Positions 8,219 to 16,336 of a DNA stretch of 64,000 nt are shown here, one piece after another (position 1 is the stretch's first letter; every line of letters starts with the position of its first letter). The stretch is from Casp-actino8 sp965659595. GTDB lineage: Bacteria > Actinomycetota > Acidimicrobiia > Acidimicrobiales > Ilumatobacteraceae. Below the pieces are notes generated by a model. The model made no database searches. It saw only the letters and a list, made by a program, of their open reading frames with translations, and was not told where the DNA came from. Location: contig CBFHWN010000001.1 in NCBI GenBank assembly GCA_965659595.1, positions 1 to 64,000 on the forward strand, written 5' to 3'. Made by a program: the position numbers and the translations under genes.

Positions 8219-10003
8219 TCAGGACAGCGCCAGACCCGACAGCGAGCCCTCGGCTCGCCAGTCCTCCAGCACTTTGACGAAGGCCACCGGCCCGGCTCCG
8301 TAGCTGCCGTTCTGCAGACTGCGAGCGGCTGGCTTGCCTTCGTTGTTGTAGTAGCCGGGCGTGCAGGCCTCGAGGTACTTCACGTTCATCTGCGAGAGAC
8401 GCACGATCGTCTGCACCCATTCCTCTTCGGCGTCCGGTGTCGCCTCGATACGCGTGATCCCGCGGCTCTGCGCCTCCGACAACAGATACGCCAAGTGCTT
8501 GCTCTGCTCGTTCAGCATGTGCGGAAAGTTCACGGTGAAACCCGACTGGATGTTGCTCACCACGAAGCAGTTCGGGAAGCCGACACTGTGAAAACCGTGC
8601 AACGTGCGCGCACCATCGGCCCAGGCTTCGGTGAGGCTCACACCGTCACGGCCGTACACCTCGTATCCGGAACGTCGGGTGTACTCGGTCCCGACTTCGA
8701 AACCGGTCGCATAGATGAGACAGTCGATCTCGTACTCGACGCCATCGACCACAACCGCGTTCTCGGTGATCCGGTCGACACCTTGGCCGTCGGTGTCGAT
8801 CAGGGTGACGTTCGGGCGATTGAACGTCTGCAAATACTCGTCGTGGAAACACGGACGCTTGCAGAACTGCCGATACCACGGCTTCAGAGCCTCGGCCACC
8901 TGCGGATCGCTCACAATCTCGTCGACCCGTGAGCGAATCTGATCCATCTTTTCGAAGTCGGCCAGTTCGAGATTTCGGGCCAATCCATCGGCCGACAGAT
9001 CGGGCGACGACTCCTTGCGGAGTCTGATCAGGAGATTGCCGATGATGTCGGTCCAGCCGTCGTTCACCAGATCGACTTCGGCGAAACCACCCGACACCAA
9101 GGCATTGAAGTTGTCCATCCGCTCTTGCTGCCAACCGGGTTCGAGCGACTCGGCCCACTCGGGATCGGTGGGACGGTTGTTGCGAACGTCGATCGACGAC
9201 GGCGTGCGCTGGAACACGAAGAGTTGCTTGGCGTGTTCGCCGAGGTGCGGAACGCACTGCACAGCCGTGGCTCCGGTGCCAATGATGCCCACCCGCTTGT
9301 CGGCGAGTTTCGTGAGGCCGCCGTTCGACGACCCACCCGTGTACTCGTAGTCCCAACGGCTCGTGTGGAACGAGTGACCGGCAAACGACTCGACACCGGC
9401 GATGCCGGGCAACTTCGGACGATGCAGAGGCCCGTTGGCCATGATCACGAAACGAGCCCGCATCTGATCACCGCAATTGGTGGCGATGATCCATCGCGTA
9501 TCGTCCTCGTCCCAACGGATCTCGGTCACCTCGGTCTGGAAGCATGCATTGCGATACAGATCGAAGTGTCGACCGATCGCCTGACTGTGAGCGAGGATCT
9601 CGGGCGCCTTCGAATACTTCTCGGTCGGTATGTAGCCGATCTCTTCGAGGAGTGGCAGGTAAATGTACGACTCGACGTCGCACGCGGCTCCGGGATACCG
9701 ATTCCAGTACCAGGTGCCGCCGAAATCACCGCCTTTCTCGATCACGCGGATGTCTTCGACTCCGGCCTCACGCAGACGAGCACCGGCCAACAGGCCGCCG
9801 AAACCTCCGCCGACGATCACCACGTCGATCTCGTCGAACAATGGACCACGCTCCGCACGGGCCACGTAAGGATCCTCGAGATAGTGCGCGAACTGTCCGG
9901 TGATCTCGACGTACTGCTCGTTACCGTCGGTGCGCAGGCGCTTGTCGCGCTCCAATCGGTACTTGTCGCGCAAGCCGTCGGGATCGAAGTCGATCGTCGT
10001 CAT
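8219..10003 (-). CDS. flavin-dependent Baeyer-Villiger-type monooxygenase
   Basis: A 594-residue FAD/NADPH monooxygenase that inserts oxygen into ketones or oxidises heteroatoms. The FAD Rossmann motif GGGFGG is at residues 65-70 and GTWYWNRYPG at about 96-105. The Baeyer-Villiger fingerprint F-x-G-x-x-x-H-x-x-x-W is intact at 207-217 (FAGHSFHTSRW), followed by an NADPH-binding GTGATA motif near 242. Length fits the larger CHMO/phenylacetone-type members, with an N-terminal extension of about 55 residues. It converges on the secreted protein with no gap and lies 46 bases beyond a phosphotransferase gene on the same strand. Substrate unknown. Confidence 0.9.
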   Translation of the reverse strand: MTTIDFDPDGLRDKYRLERDKRLRTDGNEQYVEITGQFAHYLEDPYVARAERGPLFDEIDVVIVGGGFGGLLAGARLREAGVEDIRVIEKGGDFGGTWYWNRYPGAACDVESYIYLPLLEEIGYIPTEKYSKAPEILAHSQAIGRHFDLYRNACFQTEVTEIRWDEDDTRWIIATNCGDQMRARFVIMANGPLHRPKLPGIAGVESFAGHSFHTSRWDYEYTGGSSNGGLTKLADKRVGIIGTGATAVQCVPHLGEHAKQLFVFQRTPSSIDVRNNRPTDPEWAESLEPGWQQERMDNFNALVSGGFAEVDLVNDGWTDIIGNLLIRLRKESSPDLSADGLARNLELADFEKMDQIRSRVDEIVSDPQVAEALKPWYRQFCKRPCFHDEYLQTFNRPNVTLIDTDGQGVDRITENAVVVDGVEYEIDCLIYATGFEVGTEYTRRSGYEVYGRDGVSLTEAWADGARTLHGFHSVGFPNCFVVSNIQSGFTVNFPHMLNEQSKHLAYLLSEAQSRGITRIEATPDAEEEWVQTIVRLSQMNVKYLEACTPGYYNNEGKPAARSLQNGSYGAGPVAFVKVLEDWRAEGSLSGLALS

Positions 10004-10049
10004 GTCGTACCCCCAGTCACGACCCGGCTCGGGTTCGAGCCGAACACCT

Positions 10050-11162
10050 CTACATCGAAGTCAATAATGTCAGCGAATCGAGTTCGAGGCATTGCTGGCC
10101 GTATTGGGTGGCCATCCGGACGAACAGATCGTCGCCTCGCTCCGTTCTGGCCGCCATCGAGGTGGCCAACACCGTGATGGCCAGACCCCAGAACGATCCG
10201 AATCGGTAGTCGCGCCAGCAGGTCTCGGCGTCGTAGGTGATCCCGGTCGCCGTCAACTGACGTCGATACTCCTCCACCAAGTCACCTTCGATCCCGGCTC
10301 GACGGTCGGGGTCGCAACTACTGGCGATCACGTAGGCCACGTCGACCATGCCCAGACCCTCGTTCGCCGTCTGCCAGTCGACCACCACGATCGGAGGCGC
10401 GCCTGCTTCGCGCGCGAGCAGGAAATTGTCGGGTCGGAAGTCGTAATGGGCAAGAGTGAGTGGCGTTCCGGTGCCTTGGGCCCAACGCTTCACGTTCTGT
10501 CCGAAGCTCTCGCAGATCCCGACGATCGACGCATCGAGACGGGAACCGAGGCGATCGAGGAAAGCCGGTAACAACATGGAATAGATCATCTGCAGAGCGT
10601 CGGACCGCTCGTCGATCGTGGTCTGCGCCGACGCCGACTGGGCGAGCGTCGTGTCCCCCCATCGAGGAGCGTGCAACTTCACGGCCTGTTCGATCGCCAA
10701 TGCGGTCTCGTCGGCATTCAGACCGACGAAGTGATCGCCCTGTTCGGAACCCGACAGGTCTTCCATGATCAAACAGAAACCTTGTTCTTCCATACTCAGC
10801 GCCGCGTGGTAGCAGTGCGGTGCACGTACGTCGACCGTGTGAGCGAGGTTGCGATAGAAGTTCCACTCGGTCACGTACACGCTGCCGCCGAAGCCGGTCG
10901 CCCGTGCCGTTTCGTCAAGTGACGGGAACTTGCCCATGATCGTGGCCGGACGGCCTTCCGGCCGATCCCATTCGAGGGCGAATCGTGCGTTGCACCCGGT
11001 CTGGCCGGTGCCGACGTAACCGGCGAATTCACATGTCTGCAACATCGCGCCCTGCGACAACCCGGAGGCTTCGAGAACTGCTCGCATCCATTCGGTCTCG
11101 ATGGCTTCGGGGTCGCTGCGGATCCCGAGGTGATCGGGGAACTGTGGCGTGGTGTCGGTCAC
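10050..11162 (-). CDS. APH-like phosphotransferase family protein
   Basis: A 370-residue kinase-like protein. The catalytic loop reads LAHYDFRPDNFLL (H-x-D-x-x-x-x-N) and the metal-binding loop VVVDWQTANEG replaces the DFG element, as in aminoglycoside/choline-kinase-like and ecdysteroid-kinase-like phosphotransferases. An N-terminal region with GYVGTGQTG could be a nucleotide-binding loop. In actinobacteria such genes often sit beside lipid or steroid catabolic genes and probably phosphorylate small hydroxylated molecules; this one lies upstream of the monooxygenase in the same orientation. GTG start. Substrate cannot be deduced. Confidence 0.8.
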   Translation of the reverse strand: MTDTTPQFPDHLGIRSDPEAIETEWMRAVLEASGLSQGAMLQTCEFAGYVGTGQTGCNARFALEWDRPEGRPATIMGKFPSLDETARATGFGGSVYVTEWNFYRNLAHTVDVRAPHCYHAALSMEEQGFCLIMEDLSGSEQGDHFVGLNADETALAIEQAVKLHAPRWGDTTLAQSASAQTTIDERSDALQMIYSMLLPAFLDRLGSRLDASIVGICESFGQNVKRWAQGTGTPLTLAHYDFRPDNFLLAREAGAPPIVVVDWQTANEGLGMVDVAYVIASSCDPDRRAGIEGDLVEEYRRQLTATGITYDAETCWRDYRFGSFWGLAITVLATSMAARTERGDDLFVRMATQYGQQCLELDSLTLLTSM

Positions 11163-11277
11163 GTGTCGGACGATAGTCCCCGGTCAGGATCGTCAAGTCA
11201 TTCTCAATACGGGACATTCGAAACATTTCGCAAACTCGTACGGTTGTACCGTCGGAACACGAAAGCGGAGGTCACGA

Positions 11278-13761
11278 GTGAGAATCATCGGCGAAACGAC
11301 GACGAGCGCAAGGAAGGCGTTCCGCTCGTTGGTCGCCGTCGCCGCGCTGGTCACCGCCGTCGGATCGACCCTCACCGCATCTCCGGCTGCCGCGTCTCTC
11401 CCGAGCCTCTCGAATGTCTCGAGCGACGTGACGAACGACGATTCAGTCGATCGACTGATCGTGCGCCGACACACCGGACAGACGAGCGAAGCGGCACGAG
11501 TGTTTCTCGCCGACGTACACGCCATCAAGATCGATTCTCCGGTGGTGATCGGCGACCGCTTCGAGATCTTCGATCTCGACGGCCCGATCCCCTTCGGTGA
11601 CGCAATCGCCCTAGCCGACGAACTCGTCGCACGACGTCTCGTCGAGAGCGCCGAGCCCGACGTGTTGCGCACGTCCACTGCCGTTCCGAACGATCCGCGC
11701 TACTCCGAGCAGTGGTATCTCCAGACTCCCGCTTCGAGCACCCAAGGCATCGACTTGCCGAGCGCGTGGGACTTCTCGCGCGGTACGTCGAACGTCGTCG
11801 TCGCCGTGATCGACACCGGCCGCCTCGATCATCCCGAGTTGTCCGGACGTCTGGTCGACGGTTACGACTTCGTGTCGCAGACCAAGAACAGCAAGGACGG
11901 CGACGGCTGGGATTCCGACGAGACCGACGTCGGCGACTGGTCGGAGTCCGACGATCCTCTGTACACCTGCACGGTCGGAGATCCGTTCAAGCCGAGTTCG
12001 TGGCACGGCACCCACGTGTCGGGCATCGTCGCCGCCAACGGCAACAACTCGATCGGCATCACCGGCGTGGCTCCCAACGCCCGAATTCAACACGTTCGAG
12101 TGCTCGGCACCTGTGGTGGACGAACGTCCGACGAAGCAGTGGCCATCCGCTGGGCGGCTGGCCTCCCGGTCGACGGAGTCCCGCTCAATCCGACCCCGGC
12201 CAAGGTCATCAACTTGAGTCTCGGCTCGCAGACCGCCTGCGCCGCGGTCGAACAAGCCGCCATCAACGCTGCCGTTGCGGCCGGCGTCACGGTCGTGGTT
12301 GCGGCCGGCAACGCCGGACTCGACCTCGACACCAACAACTTCGCGCCGTCGAAGTGCGACAACGTGATCAACGTGGCCGCTCTGCGCTACGACGGAAGTC
12401 GAGCGTCATACACCAACTACGGATCGAGTGTCGACGTCGCCGCACCTGGCGGCCCGGGCGGCATTCTCTCGTTGTCGAACGGCGGCACCCGCACCGCCGA
12501 TTCGTCGTGGACCTACGGCTACAAGCAAGGCACGAGCATGTCGACACCGATCGTGTCGGGTATCGCTGCACTGGTCTTGTCGGTGAACCCGAACCTGACG
12601 CCGGCCCAAGTGGAGGCGATCATCGAGTCGTCGGCTCGCCCCTTCCCCATCGGTGTCAGCACCCCGTGTTCGAGCAATCCGTCCGACACGTTCCACTGCG
12701 GATCGGGAATCGTCGATGCCGGCGCGGCCTTGCGACTGGCTGCGCAGCAGCTCCCGCAGAATTCCCCGCCGTCGACTCGCCTCGGTTCGACCGGTGATCG
12801 CTTCTCGACCAACCTCGCCGTCGAGGCACTCGCTGATCGCACCGACGTGATCCTCGTGAGCGGCTCGGTGTACCCCGACGGTCTGGCCGCCTCGGCTCTC
12901 GCCAAACAGGAGAACGCCGACATCGTGCTGGTTCCCCCGACCGGGCTCGGCTCCGCGCAGATCGCCACCATCGTGAACGAGAATCCGCAGACGGTGTGGA
13001 TCCTCGGCGGCCCTCAAGCCGTTCCCACGTCGGTCGAGGCACAACTAACTACCGCCACGTCCCTCGGCGGCGCCGGAATCGATGCCTCCCGTATCGAACG
13101 GGTCTTCGGTGCCACGCGTTACGACACCGCCGTAGAAGTGTCCAAGCGCATCGACACGATTGCCTTCCTGGCCGCCCAACGGACCGCCATCGTCGTGCGC
13201 GGCGACAGTTTTGCCGATGCCGTCATCGCCGGACCGGCGGCCTTCGGAATCAGTGGTGGCATCGGATCCCATCCGGTGTTCCTCGTGAACCGCGACACGA
13301 TTCCGGCGGGAGTGGTCGAGCAACTCCGTGACCGTCAGATCACGAACGTTCTCGTTGTGGGTGGCACCTCGGTGGTGTCGGAGGCCGTGCGCCTCGGCAT
13401 CCAGTCGCTCGGGATCAACACCACACGCGTGGCCGGACCTGATCGTTATGCGACGGCCGCCGAACTCGGACAACTTCTCATCACACCGGTTCAGCTCGGT
13501 GGCTTCGGCTGGAACGCCGGTGACGTGGCCCTCGTCGACATCTCCGATCCGTCGCTCGGTTTCGACGCCATCTCGGCCGTCGGCACGCTGGGCCCGACCC
13601 GTCGCATCCTCCTCGGTGTCACCCCACTGCGACTGCCGGCGTCCACCGCCTCCTATCTGGCCACGCTCACCGATCTCACGACTCGGTTCACGGTTATCGG
13701 AAGTGCTGCGGCGATCCCCGACTCGGTGATCACCGAAGCGGCGCGCGCCCTCGCCTCCTGA
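11278..13761 (+). CDS. secreted S8 subtilisin-like protease with cell-wall-binding type 2 repeats
   Basis: An 827-residue exported serine protease. A signal peptide (about 1-38, ending ASPAAA) is followed by a propeptide-like region (about 55-130). The S8 catalytic domain has Asp179 in VIDTGRLDHPE, His243 in WHGTHVSG, an oxyanion Asn in AAGNAG and Ser420 in GTSMSTP. Residues 527-827 hold three cell-wall-binding 2 repeats, seen from the RxxGxxRYDTA and RVAGPDRYATA signatures and the VWILGG/VLVVGG strands. These repeats anchor proteins to wall polymers in monoderms. The GTG start at 11278 has GCGGAGG six bases upstream. The 115-base divergent region before it holds a small ACGGT-TGT-ACCGT inverted repeat. 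Confidence 0.92.
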   Translation: MRIIGETTTSARKAFRSLVAVAALVTAVGSTLTASPAAASLPSLSNVSSDVTNDDSVDRLIVRRHTGQTSEAARVFLADVHAIKIDSPVVIGDRFEIFDLDGPIPFGDAIALADELVARRLVESAEPDVLRTSTAVPNDPRYSEQWYLQTPASSTQGIDLPSAWDFSRGTSNVVVAVIDTGRLDHPELSGRLVDGYDFVSQTKNSKDGDGWDSDETDVGDWSESDDPLYTCTVGDPFKPSSWHGTHVSGIVAANGNNSIGITGVAPNARIQHVRVLGTCGGRTSDEAVAIRWAAGLPVDGVPLNPTPAKVINLSLGSQTACAAVEQAAINAAVAAGVTVVVAAGNAGLDLDTNNFAPSKCDNVINVAALRYDGSRASYTNYGSSVDVAAPGGPGGILSLSNGGTRTADSSWTYGYKQGTSMSTPIVSGIAALVLSVNPNLTPAQVEAIIESSARPFPIGVSTPCSSNPSDTFHCGSGIVDAGAALRLAAQQLPQNSPPSTRLGSTGDRFSTNLAVEALADRTDVILVSGSVYPDGLAASALAKQENADIVLVPPTGLGSAQIATIVNENPQTVWILGGPQAVPTSVEAQLTTATSLGGAGIDASRIERVFGATRYDTAVEVSKRIDTIAFLAAQRTAIVVRGDSFADAVIAGPAAFGISGGIGSHPVFLVNRDTIPAGVVEQLRDRQITNVLVVGGTSVVSEAVRLGIQSLGINTTRVAGPDRYATAAELGQLLITPVQLGGFGWNAGDVALVDISDPSLGFDAISAVGTLGPTRRILLGVTPLRLPASTASYLATLTDLTTRFTVIGSAAAIPDSVITEAARALAS

Positions 13762-13776
13762 TCATCGACACCCGTG

Positions 13777-14106
13777 TCAGGGCGCCGGACGGTGCAGCAG
13801 AACCGAGGCCACGTCGATGCGCAGAACGCCATCCGAAACGTCGCCAGTTCCGTCGGCCACGATCGAGAAGTCGCCATATTCGTCCGACGGACTCGGCATC
13901 GGTGGCCACAAGAGAGTGACTCGACCGTCGACGGCCACCCGATCCTTCAAAGACTGACTGGCCGTCGGAACGCTCACGATTGGGCCGTCGACCTCGTAAC
14001 GATGAGCCACTGCGTGCACGCCCTCGTCGCGCACGGTCAGCACATAGACGAAATCACGCCCGCCGAGACGTTCGTCGATCTGCACGGGATCGACACGAAC
14101 GCTCAC
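13777..14106 (-). CDS. small split-barrel (pyridoxamine 5'-phosphate oxidase-like) protein, tentative
   Basis: A 109-residue beta-rich protein. Segments such as FVYVLTVRDEGVHAV, SLKDRVAVDGRVTLLWPP and YGDFSIVADGTGDV follow the strand order of small FMN-binding split-barrel proteins, but no single diagnostic residue settles it. The start chosen is GTG at 14106 because it overlaps the nitroreductase stop (GTGA, 14106-14103), indicating translational coupling to another probable flavoprotein; an ATG at 14121 also exists. It may be a flavin- or F420-handling partner of the nitroreductase. Confidence 0.5.
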   Translation of the reverse strand: MSVRVDPVQIDERLGGRDFVYVLTVRDEGVHAVAHRYEVDGPIVSVPTASQSLKDRVAVDGRVTLLWPPMPSPSDEYGDFSIVADGTGDVSDGVLRIDVASVLLHRPAP

Positions 14107-14780
14107 TGATGAACGCCCCACGAATCGAGATGGACCAGTTGGTCGGAGTCGAGTCGGTGAGCCGGTTTGAAGTCGTCACCGGTGTAATACGCCACCGGGA
14201 GGAGCGCCGTCTGCGTCCAGTCGTCGGGGATGCCGAGCAATGACGCGACCTCTTTTTCGTGGAAGAGGTGAATCGTCGTCCACGCCGTGCCGAGACCGCG
14301 GGCCCGTAACGCCAGCATGAAACTCCAGGCCGCTGGGAGAATCGAACCGTAGGTGCTCGCCTGAGCCACCACCATCGGAACCGACTCGACTCGGCCCTGC
14401 ACACACGGGATCACGTGCACCGGAACGCGATCGAGGACTTCGCCGAGATACGTGGCCGACTCCATCACTTTGGGCATCACGTGCTCGCGCGGGTCGCCAG
14501 GTGGCAACGGCGGTGGATAACCCGATCCCGACATGACTTCGGAACCGCGCCGATACGCGTCGGCGATGGCGGCCCGCTTGTCGGGATCGGTTACCACGAC
14601 GAACGACCAGTTCTGAGCATTCGTGCCCGTCGGCGCCTGGAAGGCAATGTCGATGCACTCGCGTACAACCTCGATCTCGACCGGACGCTCGAGGTCGAGT
14701 CGCTTGCGGACCGACCGAGTGGTGGTCAGCAATTTGTCGGCCGAAGCACGATCGATACCAGGAACCTGTCGTCCGCTCAT
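14103..14780 (-). CDS. nitroreductase-family oxidoreductase
   Basis: A 225-residue FMN-dependent reductase. TTTRSVRKRLD near residues 19-29 is the conserved N-terminal Arg-rich FMN-phosphate motif, APTGTNAQNWSFVVVTD (about 49-65) is the typical family segment, and LALRARGLGTAWTT is the C-terminal FMN contact. Family members reduce nitro groups, quinones, enones or iodotyrosines with NAD(P)H. It is coupled to the following split-barrel gene and divergently oriented to a peroxiredoxin gene, so both may respond to redox stress. The physiological substrate is unknown. Confidence 0.88.
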   Translation of the reverse strand: MSGRQVPGIDRASADKLLTTTRSVRKRLDLERPVEIEVVRECIDIAFQAPTGTNAQNWSFVVVTDPDKRAAIADAYRRGSEVMSGSGYPPPLPPGDPREHVMPKVMESATYLGEVLDRVPVHVIPCVQGRVESVPMVVAQASTYGSILPAAWSFMLALRARGLGTAWTTIHLFHEKEVASLLGIPDDWTQTALLPVAYYTGDDFKPAHRLDSDQLVHLDSWGVHQ

Positions 14781-14801
14781 GGGTCCGAGTCTTCCATGCG
14801 G

Positions 14802-14869
14802 GACAAATCCCGACTTGTCTGATCGGTTTTTGCGGGTTATAGTCCAGCAGGCGATGCCGATCTCGGCAT
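14802..14869 (+). promoter_or_regulatory. sigma-70-like promoter with two inverted repeats for the peroxiredoxin gene
   Basis: The -35 element TTGTCT (14815-14820) is separated by 17 bases from the -10 element TATAGT (14838-14843). GACAA-N8-TTGTC (14802-14819) overlaps the -35, and ATGCCGA-TC-TCGGCAT (14854-14869), a 7-bp inverted repeat, lies just past the expected transcription start near 14850. The arrangement suits control by a repressor or redox regulator, though the second repeat could instead form an RNA hairpin in the leader. The regulator is not identifiable. Confidence 0.5.
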
Positions 14870-14894
14870 GACACCTGCAGAAAGGATCTCCGAC

Positions 14895-15527
14895 ATGGCA
14901 CTTCGTCTCGGCGACACCGCCCCCGACTTCTCAGCCGACACCACCCAGGGACGCATCTCGTTCCACGACTGGCTCGGCGACTCCTGGGGCGTTCTTTTCA
15001 GCCACCCCAAGGACTTCACCCCGGTCTGCACGACCGAACTCGGCTACGTGGCTCGCATCAAACCCGAATTCGACAAGCGCAACGTCAAGGTGATCGGACT
15101 TTCGGTCGATCCAGTCGACAGTCACGTGGCCTGGGAAGGCGACATCGCCGAGACCCAAGGAACACCGGTGAACTTCCCGATGATCGGCGACCCGGATCGG
15201 ACGGTGAGCGATCTGTACGACATGATCCACCCGAACGCCAACGACACCCTCACCGTGCGCAGCGTGTTCGTGATCGGCCCCGACAAGAAGATCAAGTTGA
15301 CGATCACCTATCCGGCTTCCACGGGTCGAAATTTCGACGAAGTCCTCCGAGTGATCGACTCGCTCCAACTCACCGCCAAACACAAAGTCGCCACCCCGGC
15401 CAACTGGACGAACGGTGAGAACGTCATCATCGGTGCAGCTGTCACCGACGACGAAGCACGACAGTTGTTCCCCCAGGGCTGGACCACCGTGAAGCCCTAC
15501 TTGCGAGTTCTTCCGCAACCTAAGTGA
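14895..15527 (+). CDS. 1-Cys peroxiredoxin (Prx6 type)
   Basis: A 210-residue thiol peroxidase. The peroxidatic cysteine is Cys45 in DFTPVCTTELG, preceded by FSHPKDFTP, the Prx active-site loop; the resolving cysteine of 2-Cys enzymes is absent. The long C-terminal dimerisation domain with NWTNGENVIIG fits the Prx6 subgroup (usual length about 210-220). It reduces hydrogen peroxide and alkyl or lipid hydroperoxides in the cytosol. The start at 14895 is chosen because AGAAAGGA lies about eight bases upstream; an in-frame ATG at 14868 lies inside the leader palindrome and is less likely. Confidence 0.93.
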   Translation: MALRLGDTAPDFSADTTQGRISFHDWLGDSWGVLFSHPKDFTPVCTTELGYVARIKPEFDKRNVKVIGLSVDPVDSHVAWEGDIAETQGTPVNFPMIGDPDRTVSDLYDMIHPNANDTLTVRSVFVIGPDKKIKLTITYPASTGRNFDEVLRVIDSLQLTAKHKVATPANWTNGENVIIGAAVTDDEARQLFPQGWTTVKPYLRVLPQPK

Positions 15528-15584
15528 CGAATTCGGCGTCGATCCCGTCGTAGTAACGCTCGAGGTAACGGGCAGACTGAGAAC

Positions 15585-16328
15585 ATGTCTCAGGTCGCCT
15601 CCCCCACCGTGGCCGCTGCTGCGGTCGACGCCTACAAGATCTACGGCTCGAAGGACAGTGAAGTCCGAGCCCTGGACGGCATCACGATCACGTTCGACAC
15701 CGGTCGGTTCACCGCGATCATGGGTCCCTCGGGTTCAGGCAAGAGCACGCTCATGCACTGTCTCGCCGGCCTCGACGACCTCACCTCGGGATCGGTTCGC
15801 ATCGGCGACGACGACTTGGCCTCACTGAGCGACCGCCAACTCACCGCACTCCGACGTGAGAAGGTGGGCTTCATCTTTCAGGCCTACAACCTGATTCCGA
15901 CCCTCACTGCGCTCGAGAACATCACCTTGCCCCTCGACCTCGGCAAGTCCGATCGCGATCAAGCCTGGATCGACACCGTCATCGACGCCGTGAACCTGCG
16001 CGATCGTCTCGACCATCGTCCAAGCGAGCTGTCGGGCGGTCAGCAGCAGCGAGTCGCCGTGGCTCGCGCACTGGCCAGCAAGCCCCACATCATCTTCGCC
16101 GACGAACCCACCGGCAACCTCGACAGTCGCACGGGTGCCGAGATCCTCACCTTCATGAAGAAGGCGGTGGCCGAACTCGGGCAGACGATCGTCATGGTGA
16201 CCCACGATCCGGTGGCGGCCGCCTACGCCGATCGAGTCGTGTTCCTCGCCGACGGCAAAGTGGTCGACGAGATGATCGAACCCACGGCCGAACGAGTTCT
16301 CGATCGTATGAAGCAGTTCGGATCCTGA
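15585..16328 (+). CDS. MacB/LolD-like ABC transporter ATP-binding protein
   Basis: A 247-residue ATPase with Walker A GPSGSGKST (residues 47-55), Q-loop in FIFQAYNLIP, signature LSGGQQQRVAVARAL, Walker B IIFADEPTGNLD and switch His in MVTHD. The phrase EPTGNLDSRTG and the short length are typical of the MacB/LolD/FtsE group, which partners FtsX-fold permeases and drives mechanotransmission rather than classical substrate passage. The permease gene follows eight bases downstream in the same orientation. Confidence 0.94.
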   Translation: MSQVASPTVAAAAVDAYKIYGSKDSEVRALDGITITFDTGRFTAIMGPSGSGKSTLMHCLAGLDDLTSGSVRIGDDDLASLSDRQLTALRREKVGFIFQAYNLIPTLTALENITLPLDLGKSDRDQAWIDTVIDAVNLRDRLDHRPSELSGGQQQRVAVARALASKPHIIFADEPTGNLDSRTGAEILTFMKKAVAELGQTIVMVTHDPVAAAYADRVVFLADGKVVDEMIEPTAERVLDRMKQFGS

Positions 16329-16336
16329 CGGTCCCC

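Noticed and set aside
9125..10177. 350-codon plus-strand frame
   Set aside because: Antisense to the monooxygenase with intact FAD and fingerprint motifs.
13767..13778. GACAC-CC-GTGTC inverted repeat between converging genes as a terminator
   Set aside because: Only five pairs with a two-base loop and no T-run; too weak to call.
14854..14869. Inverted repeat considered as a terminator
   Set aside because: It lies downstream of a clear promoter and before the peroxiredoxin start, with no T-run.
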